The notes under the pieces are model-generated. The model did not search any database and was not told where the DNA came from. It saw only the letters and a list, made by a program, of their open reading frames with translations. A stretch of DNA of 11,851 bases, taken from contig CAZGPI010000022.1 of NCBI GenBank assembly GCA_964527595.1, forward strand, positions 1-11,851, in the 5' to 3' direction. The stretch is from GWF2-38-10 sp964527595. GTDB lineage: Bacteria > Babelota > Babeliae > Babelales > RVW-14. Every line of letters starts with the position of its first letter. Position 1 is the first letter of the stretch. A program made the translations under genes and the position numbers. Positions 1 to 6,255 of this stretch are shown piece by piece.

Positions 1-2
1 TT

Positions 3-41
3 TTAAAAGCTATAGATGAGCAGCAAAGGCATTTTTTATAA
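3..41 (+). CDS. possible 3' end of an upstream gene (partial)
   Basis: Read from position 3, twelve codons (LKAIDEQQRHFL) run to a TAA at 39-41. The residues look like an ordinary hydrophilic protein C-terminus. The stop overlaps the Shine-Dalgarno site of rsmG, the arrangement expected inside an operon. The fragment is too short to name a family. It could be chance, because any open frame at a window edge looks like this, so it is a weak call resting on composition and position. Confidence 0.33.
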   Translation, partial: LKAIDEQQRHFL

Positions 42-44
42 GGA
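40..44 (+). promoter_or_regulatory. Shine-Dalgarno site of rsmG
   Basis: AAGGA lies 6 bases before the ATG at 51 but only 3 before the ATG at 48. This spacing is what favours the second ATG as the start. Confidence 0.55.
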
Positions 45-50
45 TATATG

Positions 51-695
51 ATGAAAATAAGATTGAAGCCGGCAGAACGAGTTTGGGAAGATTTTCAAAA
101 AGAGTTTGGTTTATCTGATCGACAACTTACCCAATTCCAACGTTACGAAGAAATTCTTAGTCAACGTAATATGGAATTTAATTTAACGGCAATTACCGAT
201 TTGTCTGGTATTGTGCGTCAGCATTATGCCGATTCATTGGCGTTGAAAAATTTTATGGATTTAACAACCGTTAATACCATCTGCGATATTGGTACCGGTG
301 CAGGTTTTCCTGCGCTCCCACTTAAGATTATATTTCCACATCTTAACGTTATCTTGATCGAAGTTACCAAGAAAAAACAACAATTTTTACTTGAGATCAT
401 CGAGCAACTGAGCCTTGAGAATGTTACGATTTGTGATCTTGATTGGCGAACCTTTATTCGTACAACCGAACATTCGGTCGATCTTTTCGTTACACGAGCA
501 GCCGTTGATGAGCTTGAGCTTTGTAAGGCATTTAGAGCGGCAGGTCATTATAGAAATGCAACTATTGCATATTGGGTAACCGATCCTTGGGAGCCAAGCA
601 AAAAAATAGTTGATATGAATTTGATACGAAGATACGGGCAATACAAGTTGAGCGTCAAAAAACGACAAATCGCTTTTCTTGCATTAGCAAAATAA
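51..695 (+). CDS. rsmG: RsmG, 16S rRNA (guanine-N7) methyltransferase
   Basis: This cytoplasmic enzyme uses S-adenosylmethionine to place the N7 methyl on a guanine of the 530 loop of 16S rRNA (G527 in E. coli). Numbering from the ATG at 48, family marks in order are NLTAI (45-49), HYADSL (59-64), the SAM-binding loop CDIGTGAGFPALPL (79-92), the strand-4 region with IEVTKKKQQFL (104-114), and the VTRAAV segment (148-153). The length of about 214 residues is normal. Two ATGs are adjacent at 48 and 51. The AAGGA at 40-44 lies 3 bases from the first and 6 from the second, so I prefer 51. The C-terminal part is divergent: the 'ALKG'-like segment common in the family reads IAYWVTD here. The gene ends at a strong palindromic terminator. 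Confidence 0.92.
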   Translation: MKIRLKPAERVWEDFQKEFGLSDRQLTQFQRYEEILSQRNMEFNLTAITDLSGIVRQHYADSLALKNFMDLTTVNTICDIGTGAGFPALPLKIIFPHLNVILIEVTKKKQQFLLEIIEQLSLENVTICDLDWRTFIRTTEHSVDLFVTRAAVDELELCKAFRAAGHYRNATIAYWVTDPWEPSKKIVDMNLIRRYGQYKLSVKKRQIAFLALAK

Positions 696-707
696 TAACG
701 ATATTCA

Positions 708-753
708 AAAAAAGTGTCCCGAATTTCAGATCTGAAATTCGGGACACTTTTTT
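708..753. terminator. bidirectional Rho-independent terminator
   Basis: This is a perfect 46-base palindrome centred between 730 and 731. The stem core is GTGTCCCGAATTTCAGA paired with its exact complement, flanked by an A-tract on the left (707-713) and a T-tract on the right (748-753). On either strand it gives a long stem followed by a U run. It lies between the convergent ends of rsmG (695, +) and the first phosphatase gene (764, -), so it can stop transcription from both sides. Confidence 0.9.
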
Positions 754-763
754 ATATTTTATT

Positions 764-2440
764 TTAATGTAGCGGTTCTGGCGCTGGTGTTAGTTCTGGC
801 ATCGGGGATATATCAGTTTCAGAAGTGATTTCTAACGGTTCTAGATATGGAAGATTACTCCATTCAAGTATTATATGCCCTGGATTTTTTGGGCTGCTTT
901 GGTGAACGATCATGCGTGAATAAAGCCCCTCTATTTTTCCGCTACCAGTGTCTGTGTTTGGGTAATGGCGTAATGGTTGGAGATATGTTGCTGGCGGTAT
1001 GCTTAATGAGCCTAATACCGTTCTTACTCTCTCTGCTTGCCATTTTTCATATGGTGCGTCCGTGTTTAAAATAACGCAGCTTGTTGTAGGTAAACATTTT
1101 CCTTCAGATGCGGTAGTCAGTGTAAAAATTGGTAAATAATCATCGCTCTTTATTGCGAACTCATTCAAGTCGTCTATTGCATAAAGTAGGCCACTTGCGG
1201 TTGCCGATTCCAGTATTTCGGGTAAAAAATTTAGGTCACAATCTTGGTCCTGATGGCCTCGAAATACGGCTAAGGTCCTACTGAGATCGTCTGTCCGGTT
1301 TCGTTTACGGCCTGATTTTGCAGGTTGCTCTTGTGTCTCTGTTGCTTCTATCATTCCTTTGGCATGAGTATAGGCTATTGAAGCCGCGGAACCGCTCCTG
1401 TCAGAGGGTCTAGCATTATCAGCCTTAAAATCTCGCCAAACAGCTTCATACGTTAACGTTTTTTCATTATATTTTGTTGCCGCTGGAGCATCATCGGCGA
1501 ATCGGCTTCTTTTCTGAGCCATTCCATCTGTTAGGCCATTGCAATCATCGGCCAATAATGACAAGGGATATTTATCTATGTTTCCGTCCGTCAACCAACA
1601 GATAACATTTTCTTCTGCTTGATCAGAGAAGTAGCCACCGTGGCAACAACGAATATGTCCCATCCCCGTTAGCGTGAAAAAAAACGTAACGGGTAAGCGG
1701 CTAAAGACTTCTTGGCAATGAGTGTAAAGGCTTCTTTTTTCAGTATCACTAATCGGCTCGATTCCTATTTCAATAGCTAATTCTCGATCTCCCAAGCAAC
1801 CGTCAAGAAGTGCTTGCTCGTGATTTCCACGAATAAGAACAACATTGTTTGGATTATTGTTCCTAAGCTTCAATAGAAGTGCAAGTGTTAGTAAGTTATA
1901 GCGGCCGCTATCGATATAATCACCAAGAAAAACCAAATGAAATGAACGATCGTTAATTTGAAGGTTTTCGTTAATGTAGCCACGAGCAATTAGCGTCCAA
2001 ATGATTCTTATGAGGGAGTGGACACTGCCATGAATATCGCCGACAAAACATATATCGCTGCCTTTCCTAATTGTCTTTTTCAAAATATATGGTTCGTTGG
2101 TAGGGTTATTTTCAATAAACTTATTAGCCAGAAGGTTGAATTGCTTAGGTGTAATAATTTTGGCAAGGCCTGCGGGGATTCCAAGCTCAGTAGGCCCCTG
2201 TATACGAAGAGCAGCTTGCCTTTCCTTATGCTGAGCAAGTGTCCAACCATAATTATATTCAGGACATCCTTTAAGTACGCTTTGTGTAAATGTTCTAAAA
2301 TCAGGAAAATCTGGAGAGATTTCCACCGCTGCAGATTCTGGCGCGGTGGCGTGCACTGCCATGCCTTGTAACAATGGCGATGAACATAGTAATATTAGGG
2401 CGAGAAAGATATTTTTTTTGTTAATAATCGAATTAATCAT
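764..2440 (-). CDS. exported PPP-family phosphatase-like protein, copy 1
   Basis: This is a probable metal-dependent phosphoesterase of the eukaryotic-type PPP Ser/Thr phosphatase family, 558 residues. Residues 1-30 form a Sec signal peptide (KK, then FLALILLCSS; cleavage likely near 27-32). Core motifs in order are GDIHG (134-138), GDYID (173-177), RGNHEQ (204-209), CCHGG (265-269), WRDF (335-338) with DRSG (347-350), and RGHQ (394-397). These match the six metal ligands and catalytic histidine of PP1/PP2A. The position of PP1 Arg96 is Ser178; the Arg221 equivalent is probably Arg348. A basic insert KSGRKRNR (375-382) is absent from the two sister copies. The tail is proline-rich (SPMPELTPAPEPLH). 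The start ATG has TGAGGT upstream. It is the last gene of the three-gene operon, 26 bases after copy 2. Substrate is unknown; export outside the cytoplasm is inferred. Confidence 0.8.
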   Translation of the reverse strand: MINSIINKKNIFLALILLCSSPLLQGMAVHATAPESAAVEISPDFPDFRTFTQSVLKGCPEYNYGWTLAQHKERQAALRIQGPTELGIPAGLAKIITPKQFNLLANKFIENNPTNEPYILKKTIRKGSDICFVGDIHGSVHSLIRIIWTLIARGYINENLQINDRSFHLVFLGDYIDSGRYNLLTLALLLKLRNNNPNNVVLIRGNHEQALLDGCLGDRELAIEIGIEPISDTEKRSLYTHCQEVFSRLPVTFFFTLTGMGHIRCCHGGYFSDQAEENVICWLTDGNIDKYPLSLLADDCNGLTDGMAQKRSRFADDAPAATKYNEKTLTYEAVWRDFKADNARPSDRSGSAASIAYTHAKGMIEATETQEQPAKSGRKRNRTDDLSRTLAVFRGHQDQDCDLNFLPEILESATASGLLYAIDDLNEFAIKSDDYLPIFTLTTASEGKCLPTTSCVILNTDAPYEKWQAERVRTVLGSLSIPPATYLQPLRHYPNTDTGSGKIEGLYSRMIVHQSSPKNPGHIILEWSNLPYLEPLEITSETDISPMPELTPAPEPLH

Positions 2441-2466
2441 GGAAACCTCAATCTTTAAAATTATTT

Positions 2467-4050
2467 TTATTCTGCTACAGGACTAGGGAGCAATTCTGGC
2501 ACCGGTGTTAGCTCAGGTACCGGTGATGTTGTTGGTCTTTGTAAGATTATCAGCGGTTTTTTGTATGGGCAATCATGCCAGGCAACTCTTATTGGTGTTT
2601 CACCGAGTGGTGTTTCGAGGTGAACAGCCATTAGTGAATAAATACCCTCAATAATTCTTGAATAATGCCGGAAGCGGTTTGGGTAAACTGGCTCGCGAGT
2701 ATTGCCTAATACGGTTATTACTCTTTCGGCTTGCCATTCTTCATATGGTGGGGCTGTATTTAGGATAATACAGCTTGTTGCTGGTAGCGATTTTCCTTCT
2801 GATGCAGTAGATAATGTAAAAATTGGTAGATGCAAAGAATCATTAATTTTGAACCATCTGAGGCATTGTGGCGCTGCGAGGAGTCCATCATAGGAATCAT
2901 CTGAGCCATCTAACTTTTGTACCAAAAACTTGAGATCGCTTCCAGAATCTTGGTGGCCACGGAAAATTGCTAACGGCCTGAGCTTTGGATTGTCTTTGCT
3001 ATATGCTGTTTCTATTATTTCTTTTGCTTGTGAATATGCGATTGTTCCAAACCCGCCAGATCTGTCAGCAATCTCGCTATTATCCGAATTAAAGTCCCCC
3101 CAGAGGATTCTATTTAATAAAAAGGTATAGATCTTTTCTTGAGACACCTTTTTTTTGTGAATTCTTCTGTCTGTGGAAATGCTTTCTGCTAGTTTTGATA
3201 ATGGTAATATTGCCTCATCTCCACTTAACCATTCATTAACATGTTTTTCACCATCAAGGAGCTTGGTGAGTGAGAAAAAGCCCCCACCATGGCAACAACG
3301 AATATGACCGCGTCCTTCAAGCGTGAAAAATATTTCAACCGGTAAAATGCTAAAAATTATCTGGCAATATGTTTCAATATTAACACGTTGATCTGTTTTG
3401 TTAATTTCTATAGTGAGGTTCGAGGCTAACCGATCACCATCTTGGAATTCTTGTTCGTGATTTCCTCGAACAAGGAATACATTGTCTGGGTTATTGTTAC
3501 TGAGTTTTAAAAGTAGTGCGAGCGTTAGTAAGTTATAGCGTCCTCCATCGATAAAATCTCCAAGAAAAATCAAATAAAAAGAAGGGTTGGTGATGCAAAG
3601 GTTTTCATCAAGATGGCCGCGTGCAATCAATGTCCAAATGTTTCTAATCAGGGAATGGACGCTGCCATGAATGTCTCCAATGGGACAAATAATGCTTTCA
3701 TTATCGATTGCTTTTTGCAATAGATATGGTTGAGCAATGGCTTGTTGGCCGATGTAATTGCTTGAAAAAGTATCGAAAAGACTAATGAATTGTTCAGAAG
3801 TAACGATGCCCTTAAATCCCTCAGGTTCTCCGGGATGCTTTTCATCAACATATTGATAATTATACTCAGGACATTCTTTGAGCACTTTTTGTGTAAAGGT
3901 TCTAAAATCAGGAAAGTTGGATGATATTTCCACCGCTTCCGATTCTGGTGTTGCGCCGCTATCCATGGCCATGCTTTGTAACAATGACGACGAACATAAT
4001 AATATTAGGGCGAGAAAGATATTTTTTTTGCTAATAATCGAGTTAATCAT
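2467..4050 (-). CDS. exported PPP-family phosphatase-like protein, copy 2
   Basis: This 527-residue paralogue is the middle gene of the operon. Its signal peptide (about 1-28) is nearly identical to copy 1, even in DNA. A conserved stretch, FPDFRTFTQKVLKECPEYNY, follows at 46-65. Core motifs are GDIHG (125-129), GDFIDGGR (164-171), RGNHEQ (195-200), CCHGG (252-256), WGDF (317-320) with DRSG (329-332), and RGHQ (364-367). All expected metal ligands and the catalytic histidine are present. The PP1 Arg96 position is Gly169. The tail repeats the PELTPVPELLPSP pattern. Its ATG overlaps the end of copy 3 by 8 bases (ATGATTAA), and its AAGGGG Shine-Dalgarno site (4055-4060) lies inside copy 3, so translation is probably coupled. 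The body resembles copy 3 more than copy 1. Confidence 0.8.
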   Translation of the reverse strand: MINSIISKKNIFLALILLCSSSLLQSMAMDSGATPESEAVEISSNFPDFRTFTQKVLKECPEYNYQYVDEKHPGEPEGFKGIVTSEQFISLFDTFSSNYIGQQAIAQPYLLQKAIDNESIICPIGDIHGSVHSLIRNIWTLIARGHLDENLCITNPSFYLIFLGDFIDGGRYNLLTLALLLKLSNNNPDNVFLVRGNHEQEFQDGDRLASNLTIEINKTDQRVNIETYCQIIFSILPVEIFFTLEGRGHIRCCHGGGFFSLTKLLDGEKHVNEWLSGDEAILPLSKLAESISTDRRIHKKKVSQEKIYTFLLNRILWGDFNSDNSEIADRSGGFGTIAYSQAKEIIETAYSKDNPKLRPLAIFRGHQDSGSDLKFLVQKLDGSDDSYDGLLAAPQCLRWFKINDSLHLPIFTLSTASEGKSLPATSCIILNTAPPYEEWQAERVITVLGNTREPVYPNRFRHYSRIIEGIYSLMAVHLETPLGETPIRVAWHDCPYKKPLIILQRPTTSPVPELTPVPELLPSPVAE

Positions 4051-5635
4051 AAAACCCCTTTTCTGGCGTAGGTGTTAGTTCTGGTGCAGGTGATGCGTCA
4101 GGTTCAGTTAGAATGACCAATGGATTTTTGTATGGAAAATTATCCCAGCCAAGCGTTATTGGGCTTGGACTTTTTGGATTAACGGTCATCTGTGAAAAAA
4201 GCCCTTCACAATTCAGCTTTCGAGGATCATCTTCAAAAATGTCTGGATAATGGCGCAAGCAAAATGGATAATGCGGATCACCTTCGTTTCCTAATACCAT
4301 TACTAGTCGCTCTGCCTGCCATGCTTCATATGGTGCTGCGGTGTTTAAAAAGATGCAGCTTGTCACCGGTAATGATTTCCCTTCAGATGCGCTAGATAAT
4401 GTAAAGATTGGTAAATAGCCGTCATCTTTAATGGTGAATATTCTGGCGCGGCTATCCGTTGCGAGCAGTCCATCATAGGAATCATCAAAACCATTTAACT
4501 TTTTTACCAAAAACTTAAGATCGCTTCCATAGTCCTGGTGCCCTCTGAATATTGCTAACAGCCTGAGTTTAGGATTGGCTTGGCTATTTGCCATTTCTAG
4601 CATTTCTTTGGCTTGCGAATATGAGATTGATTCTAGATTTCCTCTGATACCAATTTCGCTATTATCAGATTTAAAGTCTCCCCAAAGAATTCGATTTTTT
4701 AACCATGTCTTTATTCTGGCTTCGACTTTTGCGGAGCAGCGATAACTTATAGCCGTTGCGTTAGCCAGCTCTGCTATTGTTAATACCTCAAGGCCTCCGG
4801 TTAACCATTCATTAACCTGTTGCTCGCCGTTAATTTCCGCGTTTAATTTGAGTAGCCCACCACCGTGGCAGCAACGAATATGTCCTTTTTTTTCTATGGT
4901 GAAAAATATCATAATGGGTAAACAGGAAAAAATCATTTCACAACTTAGCTGAATTGCCACCCCATCGGGTGTTTTCTCAGTTTCTAAGGTAAGGTTTGAG
5001 GATATTTTTTTATCCCCTTGATATTCATCTTCGTGATTTCCACGAATAAGAAAAACATTATCTGGATTATTATTACTGAGTTTTAGGAGCAGTGCGAGTG
5101 TTAGTAAGTTATAGCGTCCGTTGTCTATATAGTCGCCAAGAAAAACCAGATTTAACGAGGGATTAATAATTTGAAGTTGCTTGTCTATATCTCCGCGAGC
5201 AATCAATGTCCAAATATTTCTAATTAATGAGTGAATAGATCCATGAATATCCCCAATAAAACAGAGAGACCCTTCGTCGTTAATTGCTTTTTGCAACAGA
5301 TATGGTTCAGTAATAAAGGTTTCTTTTGCTGCTAAATTGTTGATAAAAGTTGTCGTGAGTTGATTAAATTGTTCTGGCGTAACGATTTCGTCAAGGCCTT
5401 CGGGGTCTCCAAATAGACTTTGGCCATTATAAGCACAATTGTACTCAGGGCATTCCTTGAGCACTTTTTGTGTAAAAGTTATAAAACTAGGAAAGTCTGA
5501 TGATGCGGTTGCCGCGGCAGCATATTTTGTAGGTGCGGCGGTATCCACAAACATTCCTTGTAAAAAGGACGACGCACACAATAAGAGAATAGTAAAAATG
5601 CTACATTTTTTGTTATTTGAAACAAAATTGATCAT
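4043..5635 (-). CDS. exported PPP-family phosphatase-like protein, copy 3
   Basis: This 530-residue paralogue is the first gene of the operon. The signal peptide (about 1-28, with core FTILLLCASSFLQGM) is diverged from those of copies 1 and 2. An alanine-rich linker follows, then FPSFITFTQKVLKECPEYN. Core motifs are GDIHG (128-132), GDYIDNGR (167-174), RGNHE (198-202), CCHGG (255-259), WGDF (318-321) with IRG (330-332), and RGHQ (364-367). The PP1 Arg96 position is Asn172; Arg331 probably takes the Arg221 role. The tail is SPAPELTPTPEKGFYD. It has the best ribosome site of the three, GGAGGT at 5641-5646, 5 bases before the ATG, and the operon promoter is just upstream. A cytoplasmic ApaH-type or general metallophosphatase role is less likely given CCHGG, RGHQ and the signal peptide. 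Confidence 0.8.
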   Translation of the reverse strand: MINFVSNNKKCSIFTILLLCASSFLQGMFVDTAAPTKYAAAATASSDFPSFITFTQKVLKECPEYNCAYNGQSLFGDPEGLDEIVTPEQFNQLTTTFINNLAAKETFITEPYLLQKAINDEGSLCFIGDIHGSIHSLIRNIWTLIARGDIDKQLQIINPSLNLVFLGDYIDNGRYNLLTLALLLKLSNNNPDNVFLIRGNHEDEYQGDKKISSNLTLETEKTPDGVAIQLSCEMIFSCLPIMIFFTIEKKGHIRCCHGGGLLKLNAEINGEQQVNEWLTGGLEVLTIAELANATAISYRCSAKVEARIKTWLKNRILWGDFKSDNSEIGIRGNLESISYSQAKEMLEMANSQANPKLRLLAIFRGHQDYGSDLKFLVKKLNGFDDSYDGLLATDSRARIFTIKDDGYLPIFTLSSASEGKSLPVTSCIFLNTAAPYEAWQAERLVMVLGNEGDPHYPFCLRHYPDIFEDDPRKLNCEGLFSQMTVNPKSPSPITLGWDNFPYKNPLVILTEPDASPAPELTPTPEKGFYD

Positions 5636-5640
5636 AATAA

Positions 5641-5646
5641 ACCTCC
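5641..5646 (-). promoter_or_regulatory. strong Shine-Dalgarno site of phosphatase copy 3
   Basis: On the minus strand this reads GGAGGT, 5 bases upstream of the ATG at 5635. It is a full-length anti-16S match, the strongest in the window, and fixes the start of the operon's first gene. Confidence 0.8.
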
Positions 5647-5693
5647 AGAAAATAAACCCATTTTTTTTGCAAGGAATCGATATTCGAGTCTTA

Positions 5694-5721
5694 ATTGTAC
5701 ATTAATTGTGCAAATAGTCAA
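5694..5721 (-). promoter_or_regulatory. sigma70-like promoter of the phosphatase operon
   Basis: On the minus strand TTGACT (5716-5721) is followed after 16 bases by TACAAT (5694-5699). Each hexamer differs from consensus at one base. Transcription would start near 5687, leaving a leader of about 50 bases before the copy 3 start. No other convincing promoter is seen in the gaps between the three genes, consistent with a single transcript. Confidence 0.55.
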
Positions 5722-5747
5722 TTGGGTTATGCGATATTGATGATTGG

Positions 5748-5776
5748 TTGACTCTGGTATTGCCAAATCGTATATT
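5748..5776 (+). promoter_or_regulatory. sigma70-like promoter of the 5827 gene
   Basis: TTGACT (5748-5753), a 17-base spacer, and TATATT (5771-5776) form a near-consensus promoter. It points away from the phosphatase promoter, with only 26 bases between the two -35 boxes. The leader to the ATG at 5827 would be about 43 bases. Confidence 0.55.
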
Positions 5777-5826
5777 AATAGTAGGTTTTATTACGAATAA
5801 TGGTAAGAAAACGATGGGGGTAGCTC

Positions 5827-6252
5827 ATGAATCGATTTATAAGTATTAAATTTAGACTGTTTTTGGCCTTTTTTGTGTTGACATCGGCCTCTGTTGCTTC
5901 GCGGCCAGAACAGGACGTATTTATAAATGATTTGCATCAACAAATCACTCAGATAACAGCATTTGTGATGGGATTGGCCAATAATGAGCTACAAGATATT
6001 GAGGCTGATCTTTATTCAAATCTTCAGCGTTTACACGGGCATTTTTTGCGCAAATTTAATGAGTTGGCGCATGGTGATCTTGAGGTTTATCGTGGCTCAC
6101 CTGGACTGCAAGCAGCTGGCCTGGCGTGGAGAAATTGTCGTGCAGCGATTATTTCACGGCTCGTGGGTGATGATATACCTCCTCGCCATCTACGCCTTTT
6201 CAGGCAAGATGCTGGAAACTCGGTTACATTTGAGGTTATGGATCCTCGTTAG
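5827..6252 (+). CDS. small secreted protein of unknown function
   Basis: I do not recognise this 141-residue protein. The N-terminus (MNRFISIKFRLFLAFFVLTSASVAS) is a clear Sec signal peptide with cleavage likely after Ala-Ser at 25, leaving a mature protein of about 116 residues. The mature part starts with an amphipathic, probably helical region (about 27-90, with DLHQQITQITAFVMGLANN and IEADLYSNLQRLHGHFLRKF), followed by a more polar, arginine-rich end. It has one cysteine and no membrane segment after the signal. Upstream GGGGG (5816-5820), 6 bases from the ATG, is a plausible ribosome site. It is divergent from the phosphatase operon and its stop lies 3 bases from the convergent permease gene. 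An exported partner or effector is possible but not shown. Confidence 0.68.
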   Translation: MNRFISIKFRLFLAFFVLTSASVASRPEQDVFINDLHQQITQITAFVMGLANNELQDIEADLYSNLQRLHGHFLRKFNELAHGDLEVYRGSPGLQAAGLAWRNCRAAIISRLVGDDIPPRHLRLFRQDAGNSVTFEVMDPR

Positions 6253-6255
6253 TTT

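Noticed and set aside
387..668. Minus-strand open frame inside rsmG
   Set aside because: It is a complete shadow of rsmG, whose conserved motifs define the coding strand.
2370..2440. Lipoprotein signal at the Cys of LILLCSS in the phosphatases
   Set aside because: The residues before the cysteine (L-I-L-L) lack the small residue expected at -1 of a lipobox, and the cysteine lies within the hydrophobic core rather than after it. A SPase I site further on (QGMAVHA) fits better.
764..5635. ApaH-type diadenosine tetraphosphatase or generic metallophosphatase
   Set aside because: The simple motifs overlap, but CCHGG, the W-x-DF...DR segment and RGHQ together follow the PP1/PP2A order, and the signal peptide does not suit a cytoplasmic ApaH. 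A distant ApaH-like origin is not excluded.
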